Below, one piece after another: positions 8,493 to 17,783 of a DNA stretch of 64,000 nucleotides. Numbering within the stretch: position 1 is the first letter of the stretch; each line of letters opens with the position of its first letter. Both the position numbers and the translations under genes were made by a program. The DNA is taken from assembly GCF_013140855.1 (NCBI RefSeq), contig NZ_JABBPG010000005.1:62001-126000 (forward strand). Direction: 5' to 3'. This DNA comes from Pseudoalteromonas caenipelagi (lineage in GTDB: Bacteria; Pseudomonadota; Gammaproteobacteria; Enterobacterales; Alteromonadaceae). The notes below the pieces were generated by a model. It was not told where the DNA came from and made no database searches. It was given only the letters and a program-made list of their open reading frames with translations.

Positions 8493-9167
8493 TTACTTTT
8501 TATTGGATTTAATCCACCGTTTCACGGGCTCCACCCATACTTTTAGTGGGCGGTAAAATGCCCCATGCGACAGCCCTGTATTGATCTCGATTTCATTAAA
8601 TGAACGTGTTTGAGTGCTTTTTTTGTCAAGCGCAGCACAACTTTGGGCCTTATCTGAGCTTTCGTATACCGACAGCACATGACCATACACTTTAATGTCG
8701 GTGTGTTTTTTCCAAACCAAACGTCCACAGCCCGCCAATATCACCGTGTTAACGCCTAAGTCTGACAATTTATCCGATGCTAACCCGGTAATAAAAGCAC
8801 CACGGGAAAAACCAACTAAAGTGATATACTCAGGCTTTACGCCCTTTTTAACCAAAGTACGTACTTGCTTATTTAGCTCATACGCATACTCAAACGGGTC
8901 GGTATTTTTAGCTCTATGATGGGCAACTAGCGTGTAACTATCGTCGGCTAACGCTTTTTTTATTGCAGGAAAGTCGTACTCTCCCCAGCCATTTTTTGTT
9001 TCCACAGGCTTAGGGTTGTCTCCTTCAACAATGTAGCCATGGGAATAAAAAACAAATTTGTCCTCAGGTGACACCTGCAGGAGAATGGAGTCAAAAACGC
9101 TATCAGCAAAACAATTTACAGAGGTTAAAGCGCTCAACAGAGAAAAAATTAGTGATTCAAGTTTCAT
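8493..9167 (-). CDS. Secreted alpha/beta-hydrolase-like protein
   Basis: 224 residues. It has an N-terminal signal peptide (MKLESLIFSLLSALTSVNCFA, cut after about 22), then a compact alpha/beta hydrolase core. The first strand is KFVFYSHGYIVEG, the nucleophile elbow is LVGFSRGAF (Ser at about residue 124), and a C-terminal GLSHGAFY supplies the likely catalytic His. It sits 24 bases downstream of another exported hydrolase on the same strand and is probably co-transcribed. The substrate is unknown; esterase or peptidase activity are both possible. Confidence 0.7.
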   Translation of the reverse strand: MKLESLIFSLLSALTSVNCFADSVFDSILLQVSPEDKFVFYSHGYIVEGDNPKPVETKNGWGEYDFPAIKKALADDSYTLVAHHRAKNTDPFEYAYELNKQVRTLVKKGVKPEYITLVGFSRGAFITGLASDKLSDLGVNTVILAGCGRLVWKKHTDIKVYGHVLSVYESSDKAQSCAALDKKSTQTRSFNEIEINTGLSHGAFYRPLKVWVEPVKRWIKSNKK

Positions 9168-9191
9168 ATAACTACTGCTTTTAAATATCTA

Positions 9192-10058
9192 TTAGGTGTT
9201 GTTTTTGTATATCCAATATAAGCCTTGGATAGCTGTGGTCGGAAAAGCCGTTTCATGATTGGCTTCAGGGATCACCATCAATTTTGTTTGCAGGGTAGGA
9301 ATGAGTTTGGCCTCTAGCATATTAGCAAAAGATTTGGCATCTCCCACCATCTCATGTGCCATATAAACTTTAGTTTCCAACGCCCCAACCCCAACAAATA
9401 GCTTGGTCTGTGCAACAATCTGCTTTTTATCAAGCAACTCAATTTGCTTAAAAATCGCTTTGTCATGATACCAAAATGAGGGGCTCCCCAACACATAGCT
9501 GCTAAATAGTGCAGGTTTAGTAGCAAGTATATAGGCACCAAACAACCCGCCTAAAGAGTTACCAACAAAAGTACGCTGCGAAAGAATCGTTCTAAAATGT
9601 TTATCTATGTAAGTAATAACTTGCGCTTCAATAAAGCGTAAGTGCTGCTTAGCCTGCCCCGTTTCCATCTTCCAGTTACTTGCTTTAAAAGGCGTGTAAT
9701 CTCGTACACGGCTTGCACTACCTTTTGAGCCTTTTGAATACGAAATGCCAACAATAATGGCTTCGGCCATTTTGCCGGTATTCATCGGAAATCGTGTGGC
9801 ACCAGATACAATTTGAAAACTATACCCAGCGTCGGTTATATAAATAACCGGATAACGTTTGTCAGGATTTGCTTGGTAACTGCGAGGCAGCTTAATAAAA
9901 AGTGGGTACACATGCTGCGTTTGAGTATCTTGCAACTCAACGATATGGCTTCTTGGAATTTTAAAAGCCGAATTATCAATGCGCTTATTGTTTGCCTGTA
10001 CACATGAGCAAAACAAACTTAACAGTGACAATAAAAGAAGGTAAATCCGCCTATTCAT
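9192..10058 (-). CDS. Exported esterase of the enterochelin-esterase/IroE-like family
   Basis: 288 residues with a signal peptide (SLLSLFCSCVQA, cut after about 22; the Cys pair makes a lipoprotein conceivable). The fold is that of the putative esterase (esterase D/IroE) family: FIKLPRSYQANPDKRYPVIYITDAG, then TFVGNSLGGLFGAY with nucleophile Ser in GNSLGG (about 170), YVLGSPSFWY, and catalytic His in EANHETAF near the C-terminus. Family members hydrolyse trilactone siderophores or other esters in the periplasm. The neighbouring TonB receptor makes siderophore processing tempting but unproven. Confidence 0.8.
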   Translation of the reverse strand: MNRRIYLLLLSLLSLFCSCVQANNKRIDNSAFKIPRSHIVELQDTQTQHVYPLFIKLPRSYQANPDKRYPVIYITDAGYSFQIVSGATRFPMNTGKMAEAIIVGISYSKGSKGSASRVRDYTPFKASNWKMETGQAKQHLRFIEAQVITYIDKHFRTILSQRTFVGNSLGGLFGAYILATKPALFSSYVLGSPSFWYHDKAIFKQIELLDKKQIVAQTKLFVGVGALETKVYMAHEMVGDAKSFANMLEAKLIPTLQTKLMVIPEANHETAFPTTAIQGLYWIYKNNT

Positions 10059-10167
10059 TTATTTCCCTATATGGTGTAGCTCTTTTTAATTCAGGTTAGC
10101 GTATACCAAAGCTAGCCAGAATCAAAGCACAAAGATAAAATGTAAACAGCTAAATTTATTAAGATTA

Positions 10168-11334
10168 TTATAGAAATTGCGCTAACACTTTATCGAGCAT
10201 CTTGTTAAGGTCCTTTTTACATAGCTCATACATATTGCAGTTAAATAGCATCGTAATGGCAGTTTTTGATTTTGGAAAATAGTAGTCACGCGTCGCATAC
10301 CCAAGCTCATCACCGCCATGATAATAAACCGTTTGATTTGCTGTTTTTTCAACGATAACGCCCATTCCATAGCGTTTGTTTGGTTGTTGCATAGCCACAA
10401 GGTTAACTTTGCCAATAAGGTGTTCACGAACTTGCTCACTGACGCCATCGCCTTCCACAATCATGCGTAGCAATTCAGCCATATCTTTGGCACTGCCAGC
10501 GACAGGCGCATCTGCAACACCAATGTATTGGTAATATGAGCGAGTGTTAACAAGCTCCCCATCCATTAAGAAGTAGCCCGACGCAAACTCTGCGGTAGAT
10601 TGTTCCCGTCCAATATAACTCATTGAAGTTAAGCCCAACGGATCGAGCACATAATCACGCGTCGCTTTTGAATGGTGCTCCCCCAAAACGGAATCTAATA
10701 TTAACCCCGTTAAAATGTAACCCGTATTCGAGTATTTCCAGCCTTCACCCGGCTTAAAGTGGGCAGGCTTATCGAGCGCATACTGCAATGCAAAGCTGTC
10801 TGTTATCAATGTATTGGGGGTTTGTAGCACACCTGCGTAAAAGTCACCGTCATTATCGGACAAATAACCAGCTACACCACTGGTATGAGCCAACAACTGC
10901 CTCGTTGTCATTTGCTCACTGTGTTTAATACGTGATAACAGCTCATCTGGTAAGTAGTCTGAAATTGGTGCATCTAAGTCTAAGCGCCCTTCCTCATGTA
11001 ACATCACCGCAAGCATCGCCGTAAGCTTTTTTCCTGCACTGCCATTAGGAAGCACAGCATCAATTTGCATTGGGGTGTTTGTTTCTTTATCAGCAATACC
11101 TGCCGCACCGTAAAAGTTAACCGTTGGAGAGCTGATATAAAGTACTACGCCTGGTACTTCTGAGTTAACGGTTTCATTTAATAACGCTTGATAGTCAAAT
11201 TGGTTGGGCTGCGCTTTTACAGCGTCCGTAACAGGCTCTTTATTGGTAACTTTAGTATCACTGCCACCGCAGCCTGATAGGGTAGCAGAACAAGCCATAG
11301 TGGCAGCTGCCAGCATTTTAATGGTTGTTTTCAT
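10168..11334 (-). CDS. Serine hydrolase lipoprotein, beta-lactamase class C fold
   Basis: 388 residues. ATG 11334 is chosen because GAGGAA lies 8 bases before it and it opens directly into a lipoprotein signal (MKTTIKMLAAATMACSATLSGCGG, lipobox LSGC). The catalytic SxxK is in NGSAGKKLTAM (about residue 92), YSNTGYILTG gives the YxN motif, and YHGGDELGY gives the HxG. This is the penicillin-binding-protein-like/class C serine hydrolase family, which covers esterases and peptidases as well as beta-lactamases; resistance should not be assumed. A longer in-frame start at 11382 adds 16 residues that would spoil the signal. Confidence 0.85.
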   Translation of the reverse strand: MKTTIKMLAAATMACSATLSGCGGSDTKVTNKEPVTDAVKAQPNQFDYQALLNETVNSEVPGVVLYISSPTVNFYGAAGIADKETNTPMQIDAVLPNGSAGKKLTAMLAVMLHEEGRLDLDAPISDYLPDELLSRIKHSEQMTTRQLLAHTSGVAGYLSDNDGDFYAGVLQTPNTLITDSFALQYALDKPAHFKPGEGWKYSNTGYILTGLILDSVLGEHHSKATRDYVLDPLGLTSMSYIGREQSTAEFASGYFLMDGELVNTRSYYQYIGVADAPVAGSAKDMAELLRMIVEGDGVSEQVREHLIGKVNLVAMQQPNKRYGMGVIVEKTANQTVYYHGGDELGYATRDYYFPKSKTAITMLFNCNMYELCKKDLNKMLDKVLAQFL

Positions 11335-11416
11335 TATGTTTCCTCGTTTATGTATTGTTTTGAATGAAAACTCTATCTTCACGAGTAAAATGTTTCTGTA
11401 ACACCTGCCACCAAAC

Positions 11417-11505
11417 TGTATCAGCCTGTATCAACCTTTTGCATCACCCCCTTTTAATCCGTTTATTCCGCTGGTTTTTTTTGTGGTACGATACAATTTG
11501 ATACA
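11417..11505. promoter_or_regulatory. Two pairs of 10-bp-phased direct repeats, likely response-regulator sites
   Basis: TGTATCA occurs at 11417-11423 and 11427-11433. Its complement in GATACA form occurs at 11490-11495 and 11500-11505. Each pair is phased at exactly 10 bp, the spacing OmpR-family regulators use for head-to-tail dimers. The array lies between the serine hydrolase (11334) and the mipA-like gene (11584), whose operon encodes an OmpR-type regulator, so autoregulation and perhaps control of the divergent hydrolase are inferred. Confidence 0.55.
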
Positions 11506-11583
11506 AGTTGCAAATTCTCGGTACAGTATCCTGAACCAGAACTTTCTAAGCTGTTAGCAAATAAACCAATAACTAGAATTGCT

Positions 11584-12390
11584 ATGAAAAATAAATCTGT
11601 ACTTTTATATATTTGCACTTCGTTAGGTGCTGTCTTTGTTCATGCTGATGACACTACAAATAATGAGTTTGATTATTTTGCCAAACGCCAAGGTGGCGGT
11701 TATCTAGCGGCTGAATTTTCGATTACCAAGGGAGCCAGCCTTTATAAAAAATATAACACCCTTTCACTATCGCTAAATGGTGCATACTATTTTGAAAATG
11801 GCTTATTCGTGGAGGCCCCTGGAAAATTAAACGAGTTTGATTCGAATTTTGCTCTTGGATACAACCTATTCAATACTCCTGATTGGGAGTTCGATTTGTT
11901 GTGGTCGACAGCCCATGGTGCACTAGGCTGGAAAAAAAGCACGCGTTATCTTGGCTTAAGAGCGTCTGGTGAAATTGCGGGTTTAAACGTACAAGCTATT
12001 ATTGCGCCCAACGCAGATACTGATACATATAAAAATGGCCAGTATGCATCTTTATGGCTCTCTAAAGATTGGCAATACAAAAACTGGAACTTTTATGGCT
12101 CATTCGGTGCTCAATACCGTAACGCCAACATGCTGGATTATTATTACGGGGTACCTGAGGGCTCATCCTATTTTGCCCCCTATGAAGCAAGCGGTGGCAC
12201 CAACCTGACCTATAAAATGGGCTTTAGAAAGCCGTTTGCTGAAAATTGGCTGTTCGAGGGCAGTATTTCATATACCCAATACGCCCAATCAATTTTGGAT
12301 AGCTCTAAAACCAAAACCATCCTAAAAAATCACAGCAATTTAAATAACTATGCTGCCAGTTCTAGCTTATCCATTAGCTATGTATTTTAA
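11584..12390 (+). CDS. MipA/OmpV-family outer membrane protein
   Basis: 268 residues with a short signal peptide (cut near VFVHA-D, residue 22), then an amphipathic beta-strand protein ending in SISYVF, an outer-membrane-barrel C-terminus. The spacing of FDYFAKRQGGGYLAAEF, LFNTPDWEFDLLWS and TYKMGFRKPFAENW-type strands fits MipA/OmpV proteins. MipA is known as a scaffold for murein enzymes in E. coli; OmpV-type members may also be porins. It is the first gene of a tight operon with DUF3019 and a two-component system. This grouping suggests the kinase monitors envelope state or a cationic compound and adjusts MipA. Confidence 0.75.
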   Translation: MKNKSVLLYICTSLGAVFVHADDTTNNEFDYFAKRQGGGYLAAEFSITKGASLYKKYNTLSLSLNGAYYFENGLFVEAPGKLNEFDSNFALGYNLFNTPDWEFDLLWSTAHGALGWKKSTRYLGLRASGEIAGLNVQAIIAPNADTDTYKNGQYASLWLSKDWQYKNWNFYGSFGAQYRNANMLDYYYGVPEGSSYFAPYEASGGTNLTYKMGFRKPFAENWLFEGSISYTQYAQSILDSSKTKTILKNHSNLNNYAASSSLSISYVF

Positions 12391-12400
12391 GGAGTAAGCT

Positions 12401-12802
12401 ATGAAATTAATTCAATCACTTACTCTACAAAGTACTTTTGTAACCGCTCTACTACTTGGTGCAAACGGTGCACAAGCCAACAACATACAAAACTCGCAGG
12501 TGTTGCTACATGTTTCTCCGAAACAATGTACCACGTTAGAAAAGGGCCAAGACTGTTATGTCAATCTCAAAGTATCTTGGCAAACCCCGACTAAAGGTGA
12601 CTTTTGTCTCGCCATGGCACAACAACCGTTACACTGCTGGCATGACCAAAACCAAGGTCAATTTGAGCAAGAGTTGATAATCAACACCCCTGTATCTATT
12701 AATTTGCTAGTTGGTGACAAGATACTGCAAAGCGCCTCTATCAAATACGCTTGGTTATATAAAAATCGGATCAGTAAAACGGTTCGATGGCGAATGTTTT
12801 AA
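12401..12802 (+). CDS. DUF3019 periplasmic protein
   Basis: 133 residues with a signal peptide ending near GAQA (26). The DUF3019 pattern is clear: LHVSPKQCTTLEKGQDCYVNLKVSW, then GDFCLAMAQQPLHCW with paired cysteines (about 42, 49, 66 and 75) that could form disulfides. The function is unknown. It sits 10 bases after the mipA-like gene with GGAG before the ATG and 9 bases before the response regulator. DUF3019 genes are commonly found next to such regulator/kinase pairs, so it may be a periplasmic partner of the sensor. Confidence 0.8.
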   Translation: MKLIQSLTLQSTFVTALLLGANGAQANNIQNSQVLLHVSPKQCTTLEKGQDCYVNLKVSWQTPTKGDFCLAMAQQPLHCWHDQNQGQFEQELIINTPVSINLLVGDKILQSASIKYAWLYKNRISKTVRWRMF

Positions 12803-12811
12803 GGACTAGCA

Positions 12812-13504
12812 ATGACAAAGTTGGCGCTCGTTGAAGATGATTTAGAGCTTGCTCAGTGGATCTGTGATTACCTTAGTGCAAAGCAATACAAGGTTGATGT
12901 TTATCATGATGGGCAACAAGCCTTGGACGCTTTGAAAACAAGCGATGTCGAGTTAGTGGTGCTTGATGGCATGTTGCCTTCATTGGATGGACTTGAGGTC
13001 TGTAAGCAGCTACGCCAGCATTCCAATGTGCCTATTTTAATGCTTACCGCACGAGACGAAGAAATTGACGAAATTTTGGGCCTTGAAATGGGCGCCGATG
13101 ATTATCTAACTAAACCGGTAAGAGGTCGGTTGTTAGAAACGCGCATAAAAGCCTTACTAAGGCGCAATCAAGTAATAGATAGACAGTCCAACTCGTCATT
13201 AATTGAGTTAGGTAGTTTAGTGCTTAACAAAGCAACCCGTGAGGTTTGCTTGGCCGATGAACCTATCAACCTCTCCAGCAACGAGTTTGATGCATTGTGG
13301 TTACTGGCGTGCAAATCAGGCCAAGTGGTTGGTCGCGAAGAACTCACACAAGCATTGTGCGGTTTTGAATATGATGGCTTTGACCGCTCTATTGATTTAC
13401 GTATTTCACGGCTACGTAAAAAGCTCGGCGATAATGGTTCAATGCCTTTTAAAATAAAAACCATTTGGGGTAAAGGTTACTTGCTCGTAAGTGAGGTGTG
13501 GTGA
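12812..13504 (+). CDS. OmpR-family response regulator
   Basis: 230 residues. The receiver domain has EDD near residues 8-10, the phosphoacceptor Asp in LVVLDGMLPSLDG (about 53), Thr in ILMLTARDEE, and Lys in YLTKPVRGR (about 103). The winged-helix DNA-binding domain follows (VGREELTQ, FDRSIDLRISRLRKKLGD, IKTIWGKGYLL). It overlaps the kinase start through TGATG, so the two are coupled. The phased direct repeats upstream of the operon are its likely sites. Confidence 0.92.
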   Translation: MTKLALVEDDLELAQWICDYLSAKQYKVDVYHDGQQALDALKTSDVELVVLDGMLPSLDGLEVCKQLRQHSNVPILMLTARDEEIDEILGLEMGADDYLTKPVRGRLLETRIKALLRRNQVIDRQSNSSLIELGSLVLNKATREVCLADEPINLSSNEFDALWLLACKSGQVVGREELTQALCGFEYDGFDRSIDLRISRLRKKLGDNGSMPFKIKTIWGKGYLLVSEVW

Positions 13505-14769
13505 TGTGGCGCTTTGTTGTTGCGTTACTTATTTTCACACTGATTGGCAGTATTGGTCTTGGCAAACTATTTGATGCCTTAAATGAGCACTCACAGCAAA
13601 ACCAAGAAATTGGCCAACAGCAATCTCTTGCTTCACAGGCCCAATTAACACAAATCGCTTTGCAACAATTGAGCGCCCAACAGCAGCTTAGTTTTTTAAA
13701 TCAAGCCCAACAGCAGCTACCAAACTTTGAGTTTGCGATCCACGCATTGACCGATTATCCATTACCACAAGCACTGCTGTCAGAATTAAAAGTGAAACCT
13801 ACCTTGGTACTTGAAACACAACAACACTTGCAGGCTTACGCATTACTTTCAAACAATCAAGTTCTAATAATAAACACGCTAAAGGAGCAATTTGACGAGT
13901 CGACAAATTTATTAATGACAATGAGTTTTTATGCTGCACTCATGACACTGATTTTGTTATTTTTAGCTCCATTCATATTGAGGTTACGCCGCTTAAGCGT
14001 TGCAACAGCAGCGCTGGGTAAAGGCGATTTATCTCAGCGCGTACCCGTTGGCTCTGTCTGGTATCTCAAAGCCCTTGAAACCGACTTTAATGCTATGGCG
14101 ACACGCATCGAAGCGTTAATGAACGATATAAAACTGCTCGCTAGTGGCTTATCTCACGAACTGCGCACACCACTGGCACGCGTTAGAATGGGCCTAGACA
14201 CACTCGTTGAAAGCGATGATGAAACACTGAGCGCTGACTATGAGCAGCGCATTAATGCCAATTTAGATACCATGGAAGATTTGGTAAACCAACTGCTGTC
14301 ATTCGCTCGCTTGCAATACACGCTAGAAGACACCCCTAAAGCTGCCATTGACTTAAACCTCGTGGTACAAGCCATTGAGCACAAACTTGCCAGCCCAATT
14401 CTGAGTGTACATTACAGCGCTTCACCGGCAATAATTTGGGCTGATAAACACTACCTCACCATGTGCATAAACAACCTTCTTGCCAATGCCTTAAACTATT
14501 GCCAGCAGCGTGTAACTATTCACATTGAATGCTCTGAGCAAGCTATTCGTGTATCTATCGCCGATGATGGCGCTGGAATACCACCCGCTGAGCGAGACAA
14601 CATTTTTAAGCCATTTGTTAGATTAAACAAGCAAAGCCAGCAAGGCTACGGTGTAGGCTTAGCATTTGTTGAGCGCATTGTAAGTTGGCTTAATGGAAAA
14701 ATTACTGTCACAGAGTGCCCTATACTCAAAGGCGCACAATTTACATTGCAGTTTAATACTTCAAAGTAA
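13504..14769 (+). CDS. Sensor histidine kinase
   Basis: 421 residues starting at the ATG that overlaps the regulator stop (GAGGTG 6-7 bases before; GTG codons just upstream are alternatives). It has a membrane helix at about 3-20 and a periplasmic segment of about 110 residues rich in Gln (13600-13860). A second helix follows at about 133-155, then a HAMP linker, the H-box SGLSHELRTPLARVRMG (His about 217), and N, G1 and G2 boxes (NNLLANALNYC, ADDGAGIPPAE, GYGVGLAFVERI). It forms the cognate pair with the preceding regulator. The Gln-rich, low-charge sensor region is unusual and its ligand is unknown. Confidence 0.9.
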   Translation: MWRFVVALLIFTLIGSIGLGKLFDALNEHSQQNQEIGQQQSLASQAQLTQIALQQLSAQQQLSFLNQAQQQLPNFEFAIHALTDYPLPQALLSELKVKPTLVLETQQHLQAYALLSNNQVLIINTLKEQFDESTNLLMTMSFYAALMTLILLFLAPFILRLRRLSVATAALGKGDLSQRVPVGSVWYLKALETDFNAMATRIEALMNDIKLLASGLSHELRTPLARVRMGLDTLVESDDETLSADYEQRINANLDTMEDLVNQLLSFARLQYTLEDTPKAAIDLNLVVQAIEHKLASPILSVHYSASPAIIWADKHYLTMCINNLLANALNYCQQRVTIHIECSEQAIRVSIADDGAGIPPAERDNIFKPFVRLNKQSQQGYGVGLAFVERIVSWLNGKITVTECPILKGAQFTLQFNTSK

Positions 14770-14831
14770 AAAACATGCGCTTGTAGTAGCATGTGTTTAA
14801 CTTAATAACCTCAAAAACGAGTTCATTTTTT

Positions 14832-15845
14832 ATGTTCGTCAAACCTTCATCTGTTTTACTTTGCGCAGTGCTTTGTTTACCAGGTTGTTTTGATACACAA
14901 ACACACTATAAAGCCAAATTTACGCAAACAACCCACCCCAATGTTCAAAGCGGAAATTTGCAAAACACCAGTAAAGAGTTGCTGTTGTCATCTGCTGCTC
15001 TTAACTATGATTACACCCTGTCACTAAAAGGTGATGAGCAAGGGTTTAATGAATTGACACTCACTTATGGCCCTCACCAAGTCAACTTGCTCGGTAATGA
15101 CACACAACTCACCCGTATTTGTCAGCTCAAAGGAACGCCTCAGCTCGCCTTTGAAGGTTTTACCTATGATCCAGGTGCAGGGCTGCCCACCAGCGAACTT
15201 TATGTCACATCAAATTATGGAATCGAAGCTTATCCACTCGCCATAAGTGACCTACATAAACCAAGTGGCTATACCTTACAGTGTAAAAAGAACGATATGA
15301 CAAGTTGGCCCAGCGATGCTCAACATTCCATCTCATTTTGTCAATGTGATGTCAGTACACTGCAAAAAGGGTTTGCACTTGAGGAAGCGCTCACACAATA
15401 CCTGCCCGACACAGATTTAAATTTAAACCAAAATATTGACGTTTCAACGGACCTAGTACATCCACTAACGCTTGAGACACTTACGATTACCAGCGCAAAA
15501 GAGCGATTAGAGTTTGAATACTTACTCGAACAACTGGCTAAACAGTTTGAAAGCATTGAAATTAACACCTCACACTATCGCTTCGTGCAAATTATCAGTA
15601 TCAATCGCCCGCTATACGCCAAATTTGCCTATTCGTTTGTAAAACTTGAGCAACAGTGGCACCTTGTCTACATTGCGCAGCAATCATCGAAAGGCTTTTT
15701 CCCTTTAGCGGGTATCAGCGAAGCAAGTGAGACACAGCTAGCAATCGAAGAATATTGTTATAACAACTGCGATTGGTGGGGAAAAACAGCCGCAGCAGAA
15801 TTAAACTTTGCCGAAAAAACGATATCCATAATAATGGATGAGTAA
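14832..15845 (+). CDS. Putative lipoprotein of unknown function
   Basis: 337 residues from ATG 14832. A GTG at 14793 would give 350, but only the later start puts the signal peptide at the N-terminus: VLLCAVLCLPGC has a clear lipobox with Cys at about 19. The mature part has paired cysteines (ICQLKG, LQCKKN, SFCQCD, EYCYNNCDWWG) and a C-terminal region that looks like beta strands. I recognise no family. It follows the kinase by 60 bases on the same strand, so it may belong to the regulon. The upstream Shine-Dalgarno is weak. Confidence 0.55.
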   Translation: MFVKPSSVLLCAVLCLPGCFDTQTHYKAKFTQTTHPNVQSGNLQNTSKELLLSSAALNYDYTLSLKGDEQGFNELTLTYGPHQVNLLGNDTQLTRICQLKGTPQLAFEGFTYDPGAGLPTSELYVTSNYGIEAYPLAISDLHKPSGYTLQCKKNDMTSWPSDAQHSISFCQCDVSTLQKGFALEEALTQYLPDTDLNLNQNIDVSTDLVHPLTLETLTITSAKERLEFEYLLEQLAKQFESIEINTSHYRFVQIISINRPLYAKFAYSFVKLEQQWHLVYIAQQSSKGFFPLAGISEASETQLAIEEYCYNNCDWWGKTAAAELNFAEKTISIIMDE

Positions 15846-15911
15846 GCATCTTAAGTGCGCTCAACATATTAGTATGGGTGATAAGCCAGCAAACAGGACA
15901 AAGGAAAGCAT

Positions 15912-16763
15912 ATGCAAAATAGGCAATTGATAATAAAAACCATGAGCAAAGCCGATTTAGAGGTGGCTGTTGAATGGGCCGCGCAAGAAGGCTGGAACCC
16001 AGGGCTCAGTGACGCCGACTGTTACTATGCTGCGGACCCGAGCGGTTTTTTAATGGGCTATTTAGATGATGAGCCTATCGCCTCCATTTCAGTGGTTAAA
16101 TACAATAATGAGTTTGGTTTTTTAGGATTTTATATCGTCAAGCCAGCGTATCGTGGCCAAGGCTATGGTTGGCAACTATGGCAAGCCGGTCTTGAATATC
16201 TAAAGGGCTGTAATGTTGGCCTAGATGGCGTACTTGCCCAACAAGACAACTATAAAAAATCCGGGTTTAAATTGGCTTATAGCAATATTCGTTATGAAGG
16301 CAAGGGCGGTGCAAACTCCCCCACTGACACAAACATTGTGCCACTGTCTGCTTTACCGTTTGAGCAAGTCTGTCAATATGAGGCTGACTTTTTCCCCGTC
16401 GAACGCCGATGCTTTTTACAGCAATGGATAACGCAAAGTAACAGCCACGCTTTGGGTATTTTGCACCAAGGTAAACTAGCAGGTTACGGCGTTATTCGCC
16501 CATGTAGAACGGGCTTTAAAATTGGGCCTTTGTTTGCTGACAGTAATGAACTGGCCGAGTCTTTATTTTTAGCATTAAGCGCTAAGGTGACGGCGAGCGA
16601 CGCGATTTTCCTTGATGTGCCGGAAGTAAATGCAGGTGCGCTCGCTTTAGCAAAACGCTACGATATGCAACCATCCTTTGAAACCGCCAGAATGTATACG
16701 CCAGAGCACCCAGCGCTTCCATTAAACCGCATTTTTGGTGTTACCTCTTTTGAAATTGGCTGA
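15912..16763 (+). CDS. GNAT-family N-acetyltransferase, two-domain type
   Basis: 283 residues. The first half is a GNAT fold: SKADLEVAVEWAAQEGWNPG, FLGFYIVKPAYRGQGYGWQLWQAGL (acetyl-CoA loop RGQGYG at about 80-85). The second half (GYGVIRPCRTGFKIGPLFADS, IFLDVPEVN) is the extra domain found in the YitH-like subgroup of acetyltransferases. The substrate is unknown. The gene stands alone ahead of a strong bidirectional terminator. Confidence 0.85.
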   Translation: MQNRQLIIKTMSKADLEVAVEWAAQEGWNPGLSDADCYYAADPSGFLMGYLDDEPIASISVVKYNNEFGFLGFYIVKPAYRGQGYGWQLWQAGLEYLKGCNVGLDGVLAQQDNYKKSGFKLAYSNIRYEGKGGANSPTDTNIVPLSALPFEQVCQYEADFFPVERRCFLQQWITQSNSHALGILHQGKLAGYGVIRPCRTGFKIGPLFADSNELAESLFLALSAKVTASDAIFLDVPEVNAGALALAKRYDMQPSFETARMYTPEHPALPLNRIFGVTSFEIG

Positions 16764-16793
16764 CAAAAACTTAAATTAAGCGCGCCATACAAA

Positions 16794-16820
16794 AAGGCCT
16801 TAAGCACGGCTTAAGGCCTT
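16794..16820. terminator. Bidirectional intrinsic terminator
   Basis: AAGGCCTTAAGC, loop ACG, GCTTAAGGCCTT: a perfect 12-bp stem between the convergent GNAT and DUF4340 genes, with A-rich sequence on the left that serves as the T-tract for the minus-strand transcript. Confidence 0.85.
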
Positions 16821-16845
16821 GGCAGATTTATATTACTCAGCAGGA

Positions 16846-17772
16846 TTATTCAGAAAGAGAAGGTGATTGCACCTCACCTTTTTCGGCACCTGAGGTCAGC
16901 GTATCTAACTGCACATTGGCTAAAGTATCATAACTTGCTTTTGACACTTCGAACCAATAGGGCATATCACCACGCTTAACAAAATGCTTGTCATTTTGCT
17001 CCGCAAAGGCAAACTGGTATTGTTTGTCATTGTTGCCTAACACACTGAGCTGCTCGCTTTGTTCAAGCTGGGCTTGTGATATCGCTATAACCCTAAGCCC
17101 TGAGATGGTATTGGCAACGTTTTGAACTTTTTGCGAGTCAATTTCCTGTTCTCTATTTTGCGGTGTAATTGTCGTCGCTAACTGCCATTTTTCCTCTTGT
17201 TTTTCTAACACTAAGGTATTGTGTTCAATGCGCGTTATGTCGCTCACGGCAAGCAATGATTTATCCAGCCAAGTATTTTCATCAGCGCTCACTTGATAAG
17301 CACTAAACTCAACACTGTACACGTTATCTTGCTCACTATTACGTACATACAGCTTTTTAAAACTCGGTGATTTACCTAGTAGTAGCGTATGCTTGGTTCC
17401 ATCACTTAGGGTGTAGGTTACTTGCTTGGCAAAGTTATCATCAGCCACATTAAAGCGTGTATGACTCGCCTTAGAGTCGGCGACAGGCCACACTGCTTTT
17501 AGTGCACTAAGTTGATTGATCACACTGTCCACGTTCGATGCATTTAGCGCTAATTGCGGGTAATCACTTAAATGCCACTCACCTTCTTGTTTACTTAACA
17601 CAAGCTGCTTATCACCTTCGCTAATTTCAACCTCTGTAATGCGCTGCGAATCAACAGCCAGAATTGGCGTCGTGACAAATTCACCTTGCTGAGCATCTTT
17701 GAAATATAACCACCCCGCTACCGTCAGTTGCAGTGCCAGTAGCGCAAATAAACTATTTAAGTATTTACTCAT
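16846..17772 (-). CDS. DUF4340 domain protein of gliding-type ABC operon
   Basis: 308 residues. One N-terminal membrane anchor (LFALLALQLTVAGWLYF) is followed by the repeated beta fold of DUF4340 (RITEVEISEGDKQLVLSKQEG, TLLLGKSPSFKKLYVRNSE, SDITRIEHNTLVLEKQEEKW). DUF4340 proteins accompany GldA/GldFG-type transporters in many Gram-negatives and are thought to be periplasmic accessories; the exact role is unknown. It starts 11 bases after the permease/GldG gene, so it is the last gene of a three-gene operon. Confidence 0.82.
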   Translation of the reverse strand: MSKYLNSLFALLALQLTVAGWLYFKDAQQGEFVTTPILAVDSQRITEVEISEGDKQLVLSKQEGEWHLSDYPQLALNASNVDSVINQLSALKAVWPVADSKASHTRFNVADDNFAKQVTYTLSDGTKHTLLLGKSPSFKKLYVRNSEQDNVYSVEFSAYQVSADENTWLDKSLLAVSDITRIEHNTLVLEKQEEKWQLATTITPQNREQEIDSQKVQNVANTISGLRVIAISQAQLEQSEQLSVLGNNDKQYQFAFAEQNDKHFVKRGDMPYWFEVSKASYDTLANVQLDTLTSGAEKGEVQSPSLSE

Positions 17773-17783
17773 AACTTACTCTC

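Noticed and set aside
10168-11334. Calling the class C-fold hydrolase a resistance beta-lactamase
   Set aside because: The family includes esterases and peptidases; nothing in the motifs or context shows drug resistance.
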